Assembly (NCBI RefSeq): GCF_019192965.1
Contig: NZ_JAHTKU010000012.1
Location: 1 to 64,000 of the forward strand
DNA from: Nocardioides daeguensis
Lineage (GTDB): Bacteria; Actinomycetota; Actinomycetes; Propionibacteriales; Nocardioidaceae
Length of the DNA: 64,000 nucleotides
Reading direction: 5' to 3'
A program made the position numbers and the translations under genes. Under the pieces are notes generated by a model. It saw only the letters and a program-made list of their open reading frames with translations, made no database searches and had not been told where the DNA came from. Positions 31,501-41,777 of this stretch are shown in pieces (the first letter of the stretch is position 1; every line of letters begins with the position of its first letter).

Positions 31501-34214
31501 GCGTGTGGAAGCCCGCCCAGCGGATGGCCCGCCGGTCGATCCGGCGCAACCTGGCCCGGTCCGTCCTGATCGCGTTGCTCATCGGGCTGCCGGTCGCGGT
31601 CGCGACGTTCAGCGACGTGCTCTACCGCTCGACCAACTCGCCGGTGGCGTACGCCCACCAGCGCCTCGGCAGTGCGGACGCCAAGCTCGTGGTCACGCCG
31701 GCGGAGCGGATCGATGACTTCCAGCTCATCTCAGAATGGAACGGTGGCTACGACTCCGTCGGTGAGCGCGATCCGGCCACGGTCGACGTGGAGCGGCTGC
31801 TGCCACCCGGGACCCGGGTCGAGGTCGCGTCGGCCACCGACGGCGGAGCGTTCCTGCTGCTCCGCAAGGGCGAGCGGTATGCCGAGTCGTCGCTCAGCGA
31901 GGCCACGATGCCGTCGGCCTTCCAGCCCGACCGCATCCAGCTGCGCGGCGGGACGTACCCAGGCCCCGGTGAGGTGGCGATCGCCCAGGGCGCCGCGGAC
32001 AAGCTCGGCGTCGGTCCGGGTGACGTCGTCACCGACGATCTGACCGGCACCGAGATCACGATCAGCGGCATCGTCCGCGACGAGCAGTGCCTGCGCTGCA
32101 CCGACGTCTACGCCCAGCCCGGGCAGGACATCGTTCCGAGGCCCCCGGCCGCCGGGCCCGACGACCACACCCAGACCTACTTGGTCGACCTGCCTCCCGG
32201 CGTCAGCGCGAAGGCTCTCGCCCACCAGCTCGCCGAGCAGGGTGTCGTGCTCTACCCGCGCGACACCTATGTCCACCGCGACAAGTACCAGGCCTGGGAC
32301 GAGACGCTCACCCTCGACCAGGTGCGCGGAGCCGCGCTCACCACCCTGATCGTGGGCCTGGGCCTGCTCGAGGTGATCCTGCTCGCCGGCGCGGCCTTCG
32401 CGGTCGGTGCCCGCAAGCAGGTCCGCGACATGGGTCTGATCAGTGCCGGCGGCGCCTCGCCGCGCCAGCTGCGGGCGGTGCTGCTCGTCCAGGGGGCCAC
32501 CCTGGGTGTGCTCGGAACCGTCGGTGGTGTCGTCGTCGGCGTGCTGGTCGCGCGGCTCGGCTGGCCCCTGTGGGAGTGGCTGAACGGTTCGGCGCTGCCG
32601 GTCTTCCGGATCGGTCCGGAGGTGCTGATCGCGGTCGTGGTCGGCGTGCTGTCCGGAGTCCTCGCGGCCGTCGTGCCGGCCGTCGGCGCCGCCCGCCGCC
32701 AGCCTCTCGACGCGCTCTCGGGGCGGTTCCGGACCACGCGGGAGCACTCCCGCCGGGCCACTGTCCTCGGCGGCCTGGGCATCGGGGGCGGCATCGTCTT
32801 GGGGTTGGCCGGCAGCAGCCTGATGGCCGGCGACTTCGCGGACTACTCCGAGGCTCTGGCCACCGCCCGGCTGACCGGTGTCTCGCTGCAGGCGCCGAGC
32901 CCGACGGTGCCGATCGCCCTCGTCCTCACCGGGGCGCTGCTGGGCGTCGCCGGCCTGGTGCTCGCGATGCCTTCGCTCCTCGGCCTGCTCGGCAGGGTCG
33001 GTGCCCGGCTGCCGTTGCCCGGACGTCTCGCGGTGCGCGACGCCGACCGACACCGGCACCGCACCGGGCCGGCGACCAGCGCGATCATGCTGGCCGTGGC
33101 CGGCTCGGTGGTGGCCGCCTTCGCGGCGACCGGGTCGGCCCGGGCCGAGGAGGCCCGCTGGCTGCCGGACCTGCCGGAGAACACGATGCGGGTCTACGCG
33201 CAGTACGGCAACGACCAGGCCGAGAACGCGGCGATCACCAGCGCCGCGGTCGAGCGGGCGGCGGCCGTCCTCCCCGACGCGCAGGTGCTCGCCCCCTCCG
33301 AGCTCGGCTACGCCGTCCCGGCGTCCGAGCAGGAGCAGGGCATGGCGCCGATCCAGTCCATCTGGTTCGACGACCACGTGGGCTGCGACAGCAGCTGCGT
33401 CAGCTACGGAAGCACCGGCACCGCGGCGATCGCCGACCCGGCGCTGGTCCGGCTCACCCTCGGCAGGGACCTGACCGCCGCGGAGCAGGCAGCCCTCGAC
33501 CGGGGTGAGGTGCTCGTGACGTCGCCGTCGATGATCGACGCCGACGGCAACGTCACGGCGAGCCTCTACGACGAGGACGAGGCGATCTCGGAGGAGGACA
33601 TCGCGAAGCTCGCGCTGCCGGCGCTCGCTGCGTCACGGAAGACCTTCTACACCTCGATGCCCGGTGTCTTCATGAGCGCCGAGACCGCCGCGGCGAACGG
33701 GCTGGTGCTCAACCCCGAGGCCACCCGGCTGATCGCCTACGCCTCCGACGCCACGCCGGCGCAGGAGAAGGCCGGGCTGCGCGCCGCGGGGGAGGGACAC
33801 CGGGCGGCCGCGTCGATCGGCGAGCCGTACCACGACGACTACCGCGTCGTCCTGCTCGTGGTCGGCGGCGTGGCCGCGCTGGCCACCCTGATCGGCGTCG
33901 CGATCGCCGTCGCCCTCTCCGCGGCCGAGGGCCGTCGGGAGCTGGCGACCCTGTCCGCGGTGGGGGCCGACCCCGCCGTACGCCGCCGGTTGGCCGGCGC
34001 GCAGGCCTTGGTCATCTCGGGGGTCGGCGCTCTGGTCGGGGTGGTGCTGGGGAGCTTCGTGTCCTACGCCCTGCGGGCGACGTTCGGGGCGCCGTCGTTC
34101 ACGGTGCCGTGGGCGAACCTCGCGGGCGTGGGGCTCGGGGTTCCGGTGCTGGCGGCGCTGATCACCGCGGCGTGCACGCGCTCGACGGTGCCGATGCTGG
34201 AACGGCGGGCGTGA
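31497..34214 (+). CDS. FtsX-like ABC permease
   Basis: A 905-residue membrane protein of the MacB/FtsX permease class. An N-terminal helix (about 20-40) is followed by a first extracytoplasmic domain, which contains a paired-cysteine CLRCTD. A first FtsX helix bundle follows (about 277-405). Further helices (about 420-510) and a second anchor (about 525-545) come next. A second large external domain carries CDSSCVS. A C-terminal FtsX bundle begins near residue 780. Two FtsX domains in one chain let it form the whole membrane part with the ATPase at 30775. It is under PadR control; the substrate (drug, peptide or lipid) is unknown. Confidence 0.88.
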   Translation: MSVWKPAQRMARRSIRRNLARSVLIALLIGLPVAVATFSDVLYRSTNSPVAYAHQRLGSADAKLVVTPAERIDDFQLISEWNGGYDSVGERDPATVDVERLLPPGTRVEVASATDGGAFLLLRKGERYAESSLSEATMPSAFQPDRIQLRGGTYPGPGEVAIAQGAADKLGVGPGDVVTDDLTGTEITISGIVRDEQCLRCTDVYAQPGQDIVPRPPAAGPDDHTQTYLVDLPPGVSAKALAHQLAEQGVVLYPRDTYVHRDKYQAWDETLTLDQVRGAALTTLIVGLGLLEVILLAGAAFAVGARKQVRDMGLISAGGASPRQLRAVLLVQGATLGVLGTVGGVVVGVLVARLGWPLWEWLNGSALPVFRIGPEVLIAVVVGVLSGVLAAVVPAVGAARRQPLDALSGRFRTTREHSRRATVLGGLGIGGGIVLGLAGSSLMAGDFADYSEALATARLTGVSLQAPSPTVPIALVLTGALLGVAGLVLAMPSLLGLLGRVGARLPLPGRLAVRDADRHRHRTGPATSAIMLAVAGSVVAAFAATGSARAEEARWLPDLPENTMRVYAQYGNDQAENAAITSAAVERAAAVLPDAQVLAPSELGYAVPASEQEQGMAPIQSIWFDDHVGCDSSCVSYGSTGTAAIADPALVRLTLGRDLTAAEQAALDRGEVLVTSPSMIDADGNVTASLYDEDEAISEEDIAKLALPALAASRKTFYTSMPGVFMSAETAAANGLVLNPEATRLIAYASDATPAQEKAGLRAAGEGHRAAASIGEPYHDDYRVVLLVVGGVAALATLIGVAIAVALSAAEGRRELATLSAVGADPAVRRRLAGAQALVISGVGALVGVVLGSFVSYALRATFGAPSFTVPWANLAGVGLGVPVLAALITAACTRSTVPMLERRA

Positions 34215-34268
34215 GACCGGGATAAATCGGGTCGCCGTCGGCGGCCTCCTCCCGGAGAATGGCCCCTC

Positions 34269-35969
34269 GTGGGTCATGTGGAGGTCGCCGGCGTCCGGTA
34301 CGAGCTGCCCGACGGGCGGGTGCTGCTCGACGACGTGTCGTTCCGGGTCGGTGAGGGTGCCAAGGTCGCGCTGGTCGGGGCGAACGGCGCAGGGAAGACC
34401 ACGCTGTTCCGGATCATCACCGGCGACCTGGCGCCGCACGCCGGCGCCGTGACCCGCTCGGGTGGGCTCGGCGTGATGCGGCAGATGGTGGACCGCGGCC
34501 TGGGCGAGGAGCCGACGATCGCCGACCTGCTGCTCGACCTCGCGCCTGAGCGGGTGCGGGCCGCCGCCGCCGAGGTCGACCGGTGCGAGCTGGCCCTGAT
34601 GGACACCGACGACGAGGCCACCCAGCTGGCCTACGCCCACGCCCTGGCGGAGTACGCCGATGCCGGCGGGTACGACGTCGAGGTGGTCTGGGACGTGTGC
34701 ACGGTCAAGGCGCTGGCGGTGCCCTACGACCGGGCGAAGTACCGCGAGCTGCGCACCCTCTCGGGCGGCGAGCAGAAGCGGCTGGTGCTGGAGTACCTGC
34801 TCGCCGGGCCCGAGGAGGTGCTGCTCCTCGACGAGCCCGACAACTTCCTCGACGTGCCCGGCAAGGTCTGGCTGGAGCAGCGGATCGCCGCCTCGGACAA
34901 GACGATCCTGTTCATCAGCCACGACCGCGAGCTGCTCGCCAACGCCGCCACGCACGTCGTCACCGTCGAGCTCGGCGCGGGCGGCGGGGGCAACACCGTC
35001 TGGACGCACCCGGGCGGCTTCGCGTCGTACCACGAGGCGCGCAAGGACCGGTTCGCCCGCTTCGCCGAGCTGCGCCGCCGCTGGGACGAGGAGCACGCCA
35101 AGCTCAAGGCGCTCGTACTGCGGCTCAAGATCAAGGCGGAGTACAACGACGGCATGTCGTCGCAGTACCGCGCGGCGCAGACCCGGCTGCGCAAGTTCGA
35201 GGAGGCCGGGCCGCCGACCGAGCAGCCGCGCGAGCAGCAGGTCACCATGCGTCTCTCCGGCGCGCGCACCGGCAAGCGCGCGGTCGTGTGCGAGGACCTC
35301 GAGCTGACCGGCCTGATGAAGCCGTTCGACCTCGAGGTCTGGTACGGCGACCGGCTGGCCGTGCTCGGCTCCAACGGCTCCGGCAAGTCCCACTTCCTGC
35401 GGCTGCTCGCGGCGGGCGGCACCGATCCCGACGTGGAGCACCGGCCCGTGGGCGAGGTGCCGATCGCGCCGGTGGCGCACACCGGCCGCGCCCGCCTGGG
35501 CGCGCGGGTGCGGCCGGGATGGTTCGTGCAGACCCACGAGCACCCCGAGCTGGTGGGCCGCACGCTGGTCGAGATCCTGCACCGCGGCGACGGCGTTGCC
35601 ACCGGACGCCAGGGCATGGGTCGCGAGCAGGCGAGCCGGGTGCTCGACCGCTACGAGCTCGCCGCCAGCGCCGACCAGCCCTTCGAGTCGCTCTCGGGCG
35701 GCCAGCAGGCCCGTTTCCAGATCCTGCTGCTCGAGCTGTCGGGGGCGACGCTGCTGCTGCTCGACGAGCCGACCGACAACCTCGACGTGCAGTCCGCCGA
35801 GGCGCTGGAGGAGGGGCTGGCCGCGTTCGAGGGCACGGTGGTCGCGGTCACGCACGACCGCTGGTTCGCCCGCGGGTTCGACCGGTTCTGCGTCTTCGGA
35901 GCCGATGGCACGGTCTATGAGGCGGACGATCCCGTCTGGGACGAGGGAAGGGTGGAGCGCGCGCGATGA
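34269..35969 (+). CDS. ABC-F family ATPase
   Basis: A 566-residue protein with two ATP-binding cassettes and no membrane segments. Cassette 1 has GANGAGKTT (near 36-44), LSGGEQKRLVLEYLL and VLLLDEPDNFLD. Cassette 2 has GSNGSGKSH, LSGGQQARFQILLLE and TLLLLDEPTDNLD. The linker between cassettes (about 250-330: HEARKDRFARFAELRRRWDEE and so on) is the charged helical interdomain arm of ABC-F translation factors, which act on the ribosomal E-site. Some confer antibiotic resistance; this one cannot be assigned to a drug. It overlaps the acetyltransferase gene by ATGA. Confidence 0.9.
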   Translation: MGHVEVAGVRYELPDGRVLLDDVSFRVGEGAKVALVGANGAGKTTLFRIITGDLAPHAGAVTRSGGLGVMRQMVDRGLGEEPTIADLLLDLAPERVRAAAAEVDRCELALMDTDDEATQLAYAHALAEYADAGGYDVEVVWDVCTVKALAVPYDRAKYRELRTLSGGEQKRLVLEYLLAGPEEVLLLDEPDNFLDVPGKVWLEQRIAASDKTILFISHDRELLANAATHVVTVELGAGGGGNTVWTHPGGFASYHEARKDRFARFAELRRRWDEEHAKLKALVLRLKIKAEYNDGMSSQYRAAQTRLRKFEEAGPPTEQPREQQVTMRLSGARTGKRAVVCEDLELTGLMKPFDLEVWYGDRLAVLGSNGSGKSHFLRLLAAGGTDPDVEHRPVGEVPIAPVAHTGRARLGARVRPGWFVQTHEHPELVGRTLVEILHRGDGVATGRQGMGREQASRVLDRYELAASADQPFESLSGGQQARFQILLLELSGATLLLLDEPTDNLDVQSAEALEEGLAAFEGTVVAVTHDRWFARGFDRFCVFGADGTVYEADDPVWDEGRVERAR

Positions 35970-37003
35970 GCGAGCTGGAGATCGTCGAGGTCGGGCCGGC
36001 GGACGATGCCCCCATCGCCGCGTGGGCGCAGGTCGTGGCCGCCTCGTTGCACCACGAGCTCGGCGAGCACGCGACGCCGTGGGCGGCGGAGGAGCTCGCG
36101 GTCGTCGTACGGGAGCCCGACCGGCTGCGCCGCGACAGCTTCCTGCTGGGCATGCTCGACGGGGAGCCGGTCGCCGCGGGCTGGCTGGCCGTGCGGCTGC
36201 TCGACAACCTCGACGGCGCGCAGCTCGACGTGCACGTGCTGCCCGCCCACCGTCGCCGCGGACTGGGCAGCCAGGTCCTGGACCGGCTCGAGGAGCTCGC
36301 GGCCGCCGAGGGCCGGACCCGCCTCGACGCCCGCGCCCAGTGGCCGTACGACGGCCCCGCCGACGGCGCCGGCACGGCCGGGATGGCGTTCGCGGCCCGC
36401 CGCGGCTACGAGTTCGGGATCGGCGAGGTGCAGCGCGAGCTGCCGCTGCCCGCCCCCGACGACCGGCTCGCCGCGCTCGCCGCCGACGCGGCGCCGCACC
36501 ACGCGGCGTACCGGATCGTGTCGTGGACCGGGCCGATCCCCGACGACCTGGTCGCTGGTTGGCTCGCGGTCTCCAGCACGCTGATGACCGAGGCGCCGGC
36601 CGGTGAGGCCACGCGCGAGGACGAGTCCGCCGACGTCGCGGCGTACCGCACCGCCGAGGCCCTGCAGGCCGGCCAGGGCCGCCGCCCGTGGCACACCGTC
36701 GCCCTCGACGCGGCCGGTGAGGTCGTCGGCTACACCCAGCTGATGGTTCCGGACCACGAGCCGGTCTTCGTCCACCAGTGGGGGACCCTGGTGCGACGCG
36801 ACCACCGTGGCCACCGACTGGGCCTGGCCCTCAAGGTGGCCAACCTGCGGGCCCTGCAGGCCGGGCTCGACACCGACGGCCGCCGGGTCGTCACCTGGAA
36901 CGCCGAGGTCAACGGCCCGATGATCGCCGTCAACGAGGCCATGGGCTTCGTCGCGACCGCGCGTTCCGCGGAGCTGCAGAAGATCGTCGCGCCGCGCCCT
37001 TAA
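35966..37003 (+). CDS. two-domain GNAT acetyltransferase
   Basis: A 345-residue protein with two GNAT folds, as in mycothiol synthase-like enzymes. In domain 1 the acetyl-CoA motif is VLPAHRRRGLGSQVLDRL (near 90-107). In domain 2 it is VRRDHRGHRLGLALKVANL (near 273-291), followed by VVTWNAEVNGPMIAVNEAMGF, the strand and helix of an intact active fold. Substrate unknown. Coupling to the upstream ABC-F gene by ATGA overlap suggests co-expression, perhaps in antibiotic self-protection (inference). Confidence 0.88.
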   Translation: MSELEIVEVGPADDAPIAAWAQVVAASLHHELGEHATPWAAEELAVVVREPDRLRRDSFLLGMLDGEPVAAGWLAVRLLDNLDGAQLDVHVLPAHRRRGLGSQVLDRLEELAAAEGRTRLDARAQWPYDGPADGAGTAGMAFAARRGYEFGIGEVQRELPLPAPDDRLAALAADAAPHHAAYRIVSWTGPIPDDLVAGWLAVSSTLMTEAPAGEATREDESADVAAYRTAEALQAGQGRRPWHTVALDAAGEVVGYTQLMVPDHEPVFVHQWGTLVRRDHRGHRLGLALKVANLRALQAGLDTDGRRVVTWNAEVNGPMIAVNEAMGFVATARSAELQKIVAPRP

Positions 37004-37071
37004 TCGCTTGGTTCCGGCGCCTTCGGGTGCAACGGTGGGGGAGTCACCCCACGTGCTGCGGAAGGACGACC

Positions 37072-37254
37072 ATGGCTGACAACGGTGCCAACGACGACCT
37101 CAAGGCGAAGATGCGCGAGGCCCTCGACCGCAAGAACCACAAGGAGCAGGGCGTCCACGCGGACGGGCCGGCCAAGGAGAAGGCCCACGGCTCCGAGGTC
37201 GTGGGCGGTGCACCGAAGATGCACCGCCGCAAGGCCGGGGGCGGCGGCTCGTAG
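37072..37254 (+). CDS. DUF5302 small protein
   Basis: A 60-residue, very hydrophilic protein, rich in Lys, Gly and His. It matches the actinobacterial DUF5302 family: an N-terminal helix DDLKAKMREALDRKN, a middle VHADGPAKEKAHGSE and the basic tail MHRRKAGG. It is probably disordered outside the helix. Function unknown. The ATG at 37072 has GGAAGG upstream. It is a single gene between the GNAT gene and the convergent protease. Confidence 0.85.
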   Translation: MADNGANDDLKAKMREALDRKNHKEQGVHADGPAKEKAHGSEVVGGAPKMHRRKAGGGGS

Positions 37255-37269
37255 GAGCCCCCCAGGCCC

Positions 37270-38454
37270 CTACGAGTCCGAGCCCAGCTCGAGTTCGGCC
37301 GTGCTCTGCTTGCCGCCGCGCAGGTAGGTCACCTTCACGGTGTCCCCGGGGCGGTAGGACCGCACGGTCGCGATCAGCGCCTCGGTGCCCTCGATCTGGT
37401 GCCCGTCGATGGCGGTGATGACGTCGTCCTGCCGCAGGCCGGCGTCGGCCGCGGCCGAGCCCTTCTCGATCTCGGCGATCCGCGCGCCGCTGAGGGTGGT
37501 GTCGCTCGAGCCCGCCGTCCCGGCGACGTCGGCGACCTGGATGCCGAGCCGGGCGTGGGTGGCGGTCTCGCCGGCGCGGAGCTGGTCGATGATCGGCAGC
37601 ACCTCGTCGATCGGGATCGCGAACCCCAGCCCGATCGAGCCGGACTCGGCGCCCTGACCCGACGACGTCGATCGGATCGACGCGTTGATGCCGACCAGCT
37701 GACCGTCCATGTTGACCAGCGGGCCGCCGCTGTTGCCGGGGTTGATCGCGGCGTCGGTCTGGATCGCGGGGTACGCCGTGGCGTTGCCCTGGGCGTCGCG
37801 GGCGACCTCGACCGGGCGGTCGAGGGCGCTGACGATGCCGCTGGTCACCGTCGCGTCGAGTCCGAACGGCGACCCGATCGCGACGACCTGCTCGCCGACG
37901 TCCAGGTTGCCCGACTTGCCGATGGTGATCGGCTTCAGGTCCGCGACCCCGTCGACCTTGACCAGCGCGGTGTCGGTGAGCGGGTCGGTGCCGACCACGC
38001 TCGCCCGGACCTTCTTGCCGTTGTTGAACGACACCGTGACCTCGGCCTGGTCGGCCGGGATCTCCCCGCCCAGGGTGACCACGTGGTCGTTGGTGAGGAT
38101 CAGCCCGTCGGTGTCGAGCACGACGCCCGACCCGCTGCCGGCGGCCCCGCCGCCACTGACGTCGAGCGCCACCACGGACGGCAGGACGGCGGCCGCGACC
38201 GCCTCCACGCTGCCCGACGCGGCCGGCCGGTTGCCGTTGTCGACGACCGGCAGCGACGACGAGCCGGTCGCGTCCGAGCCGCCCGAGGCGCCGTCGTACA
38301 GGGCGGCGCCGGCGACCCCGGCGCCGCCGCCGACCACCAGGGCGCCGGTCAGCACCGCCGCCGCGAACCCGGCCCGACGGGGGCGCCGCGGCGGGGGCGG
38401 GATCGCTCCGAACGGGGCCGGCGGGAACGGGGGCGGCGGCGGCAGCTGGGTCAT
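37270..38454 (-). CDS. HtrA/DegP-like serine protease with PDZ domain
   Basis: A 394-residue membrane-anchored trypsin-like protease. A proline-rich cytosolic N-terminus (1-27) leads to one transmembrane helix (about 28-52), then the S1C protease domain with catalytic H124 (TNDHVV), D161 (TDTALV) and S242 (NPGNSGGP). A C-terminal PDZ domain (about 300-390: GARIAEIEKGSAAADAGLRQDDVITAIDG) follows. It degrades or refolds damaged extracytoplasmic proteins. All catalytic residues are present. Direct repeats in its upstream region suggest control by an OmpR-family response regulator. Confidence 0.93.
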   Translation of the reverse strand: MTQLPPPPPFPPAPFGAIPPPPRRPRRAGFAAAVLTGALVVGGGAGVAGAALYDGASGGSDATGSSSLPVVDNGNRPAASGSVEAVAAAVLPSVVALDVSGGGAAGSGSGVVLDTDGLILTNDHVVTLGGEIPADQAEVTVSFNNGKKVRASVVGTDPLTDTALVKVDGVADLKPITIGKSGNLDVGEQVVAIGSPFGLDATVTSGIVSALDRPVEVARDAQGNATAYPAIQTDAAINPGNSGGPLVNMDGQLVGINASIRSTSSGQGAESGSIGLGFAIPIDEVLPIIDQLRAGETATHARLGIQVADVAGTAGSSDTTLSGARIAEIEKGSAAADAGLRQDDVITAIDGHQIEGTEALIATVRSYRPGDTVKVTYLRGGKQSTAELELGSDS

Positions 38455-38478
38455 GCCTCCACTGTGCGAGCCGTCCCT

Positions 38479-38516
38479 GTGAGCCCGCTGAGGGCGCGTT
38501 GAGGAGTTCTGATGAG
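38479..38516 (-). promoter_or_regulatory. CTCA(G/A) direct repeats upstream of the protease gene
   Basis: Read on the minus strand, CTCAT, CTCAA, CTCAG and CTCAC occur at 38516-38512, 38503-38499, 38492-38488 and 38483-38479. The central pair is spaced 11 bp, one helical turn. OmpR-family regulators such as MprA bind loose CTCAG-type direct repeats near htrA genes, so this is a candidate operator. Confidence 0.35.
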
Positions 38517-38598
38517 TGACTCGGACCCAGCGTGCGCCCGGGCCCGGTGCCGCCGGTGCGGCCGCCCCGCGCTCGCCCGCTGCGGTGGCGGGAGTGCA

Positions 38599-38705
38599 GT
38601 AACACGCCGTCCACCCGGGTACCTGACGGCTGTCAGCAGAAGAGCCCGGCGAAACGGCCCATTCCTGCTGACGACTGCCCGCCAGTCTGGTGGACGGCGT
38701 GTTAC
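38599..38705. repeat. 107-bp palindromic element, copy 1
   Basis: Perfect 17-bp terminal arms GTAACACGCCGTCCACC (38599-38615) and its reverse complement (38689-38705). Inside lies a second inverted pair, GTCAGCAG / CTGCTGAC, so the whole element can fold into one long interrupted hairpin. A second copy of identical length lies at 39898-40004, on the other side of the AbiEi-like gene. The rest of the 367-base gap from 38455 to 38821 holds the protease upstream region and the ribosome binding site of the next gene, and no other gene I can support. Confidence 0.93.
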
Positions 38706-38821
38706 TTCACCGCAGGCACACCCGTGCCGCCGCGTGCCGTTGGTCATGCACAGTGACAGCCGGGCGGAGGATTCTCCACAGGACGCGACAGGTACGACGC
38801 CGACAGCCTCGGGGAGCGCCG

Positions 38822-39886
38822 ATGCTCGCGTCCATGAACGCTCGTGTCGCGGCGCAGATGAGCGCGCAGTGGGGCCTGGTCACCCGGTGCCAGGCGAGGG
38901 AAGCGGGGATGGCCGGCCACCAGGTCGACAGCCTGGTCCGATCGGGTGCGTGGGTTGCGGTCCGGCGCGGTGTCTACGCCGAGAAGTCGTACGTCGAGTC
39001 GCTCACCGCGGCCGTGCAGCGCCGGGTGCTCGCCGACCGGGCCGCAAGCTTGCGCATCGCGGACCCGCACGTCCTGTCGCATCACTCGTCGGCTCATCTC
39101 CAACAGCTCGACGTGCTCCACGAGCGCGAGCCCATCACCCACGTCGGTCGACCGGGCATCGTCGGTGCGCACCTGCGCCACGGAGTGAAGCACCACCTGG
39201 CGCCGTACGGGCTCGATCAGGTCGTCGAGGTCGATGGCGTGCGTGCACTGGACGCGGCCCGCACGAGTCTGGACATCGCGCGCGAGCACGGCTACCTCCA
39301 GGGCCTGGTCGCGGCTGACTCGGCCCTCCGGACAGGGGCAACACGCGCCGACCTCGAGCGGGCGGCGGCCGCGATGACCCACTGGCCTCAGGTCACCGTG
39401 GTGCGCGAGGTCGTCGCCTCCGCATCGCCGCTCACGGACTCCATCGCGGAGTCACTCGGTCGGGACTTCGTGACCGAGCTCGGCTACGGCGTACCGCAGT
39501 CCCAGTTCGGCCTGACCGCCGACGGCCGAACGGCATGGTGCGACCTGCGTCTGGGACGGCACTTCTTCGAGATCGACGGCCGGGTGAAGTTCCGCCCCGT
39601 CGACGTCGGCGGGTTCTCGGAGAAGAGTCCGGAGGAGACCTTGTGGGACGAGAAGCTGCGCCAGGACTTCGTGACCGGTTTCAAGACGGGGATGTCACGG
39701 CTCACCTGGGACGACTTCTTCGGAGGGCAGCGACGGGTCGCGCTCGAGCGATGTCGACGTGAGTTCCTCGACACCTGCGCCCGGTTCGGTACCGACATCT
39801 CCGACCTGGCGCAGTTCCGGCCACGTCATCCCAAGCCGCGGGTCGTCGTACGGCGAGGGCCGGTGCTGCCGCGCTGGTCACCGTGA
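38822..39886 (+). CDS. AbiEi-like (type IV toxin-antitoxin) protein with endonuclease-like C-terminus
   Basis: A 354-residue protein. The N-terminus (about 1-60) is the AbiEi-antitoxin-type winged helix: LVTRCQAREAGMAGHQVDSLVRSGAWVAVRRGVYA. A central region contains the family-typical HHSSAH and LDAARTSLDIAREHG. The C-terminal part (about 240-330) has the shape of a DUF559/Vsr-like nuclease domain (SQFGLTADGRTAWCDLRLGRHFFEIDGRVKF), which normally supplies D, E and K/R residues. No AbiEii toxin gene is beside it. The ATG at 38822 has GGGGAG at 38811-38816. It is bracketed by two 107-bp palindromic elements. Confidence 0.75.
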   Translation: MLASMNARVAAQMSAQWGLVTRCQAREAGMAGHQVDSLVRSGAWVAVRRGVYAEKSYVESLTAAVQRRVLADRAASLRIADPHVLSHHSSAHLQQLDVLHEREPITHVGRPGIVGAHLRHGVKHHLAPYGLDQVVEVDGVRALDAARTSLDIAREHGYLQGLVAADSALRTGATRADLERAAAAMTHWPQVTVVREVVASASPLTDSIAESLGRDFVTELGYGVPQSQFGLTADGRTAWCDLRLGRHFFEIDGRVKFRPVDVGGFSEKSPEETLWDEKLRQDFVTGFKTGMSRLTWDDFFGGQRRVALERCRREFLDTCARFGTDISDLAQFRPRHPKPRVVVRRGPVLPRWSP

Positions 39887-39897
39887 CAGCCGGAGAA

Positions 39898-40004
39898 GTA
39901 ACACGCCGTCCACCCGTCTTCCTGGCGAATCTCAGCCGCATCGCCCCGATTGGGTGCTCGATTCTGCTGACTTCCGCCGGGCAGCCGGGTGGACAGCGTG
40001 TTAC
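39898..40004. repeat. 107-bp palindromic element, copy 2
   Basis: Same length and termini as copy 1 (GTAACACGC...GCGTGTTAC), with one mismatch between arms. Folding the two halves together by eye gives about 37 matches in the first 46 positions, so nearly the whole element is self-complementary. It starts 12 bases after the stop of the AbiEi-like gene and ends 46 bases before the stop of the convergent ligase gene. Confidence 0.92.
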
Positions 40005-40049
40005 AGCGGGTCGCGCTGCGGCACCGCGCCCAGGGGCCGGCCGGAAGGC

Positions 40050-41684
<1,635 letters not shown>

Positions 41685-41777
41685 CTCGCCGATTGTGGCC
41701 CACATCACAAGCCCGCACAACGGACCACGCCACGAGTCCGCCACCGTCCGTTCACCTCGGTCGAGGAGGATCGAGAG

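Noticed and set aside
38512..39318. Plus-strand ORF starting MSDSDPACARARC with GAGGAG upstream
   Set aside because: It runs through the palindromic element and then overlaps the AbiEi-like gene in another frame with no family similarity. The start region is better explained as the protease upstream region, though a remnant of a disrupted small gene cannot be excluded.
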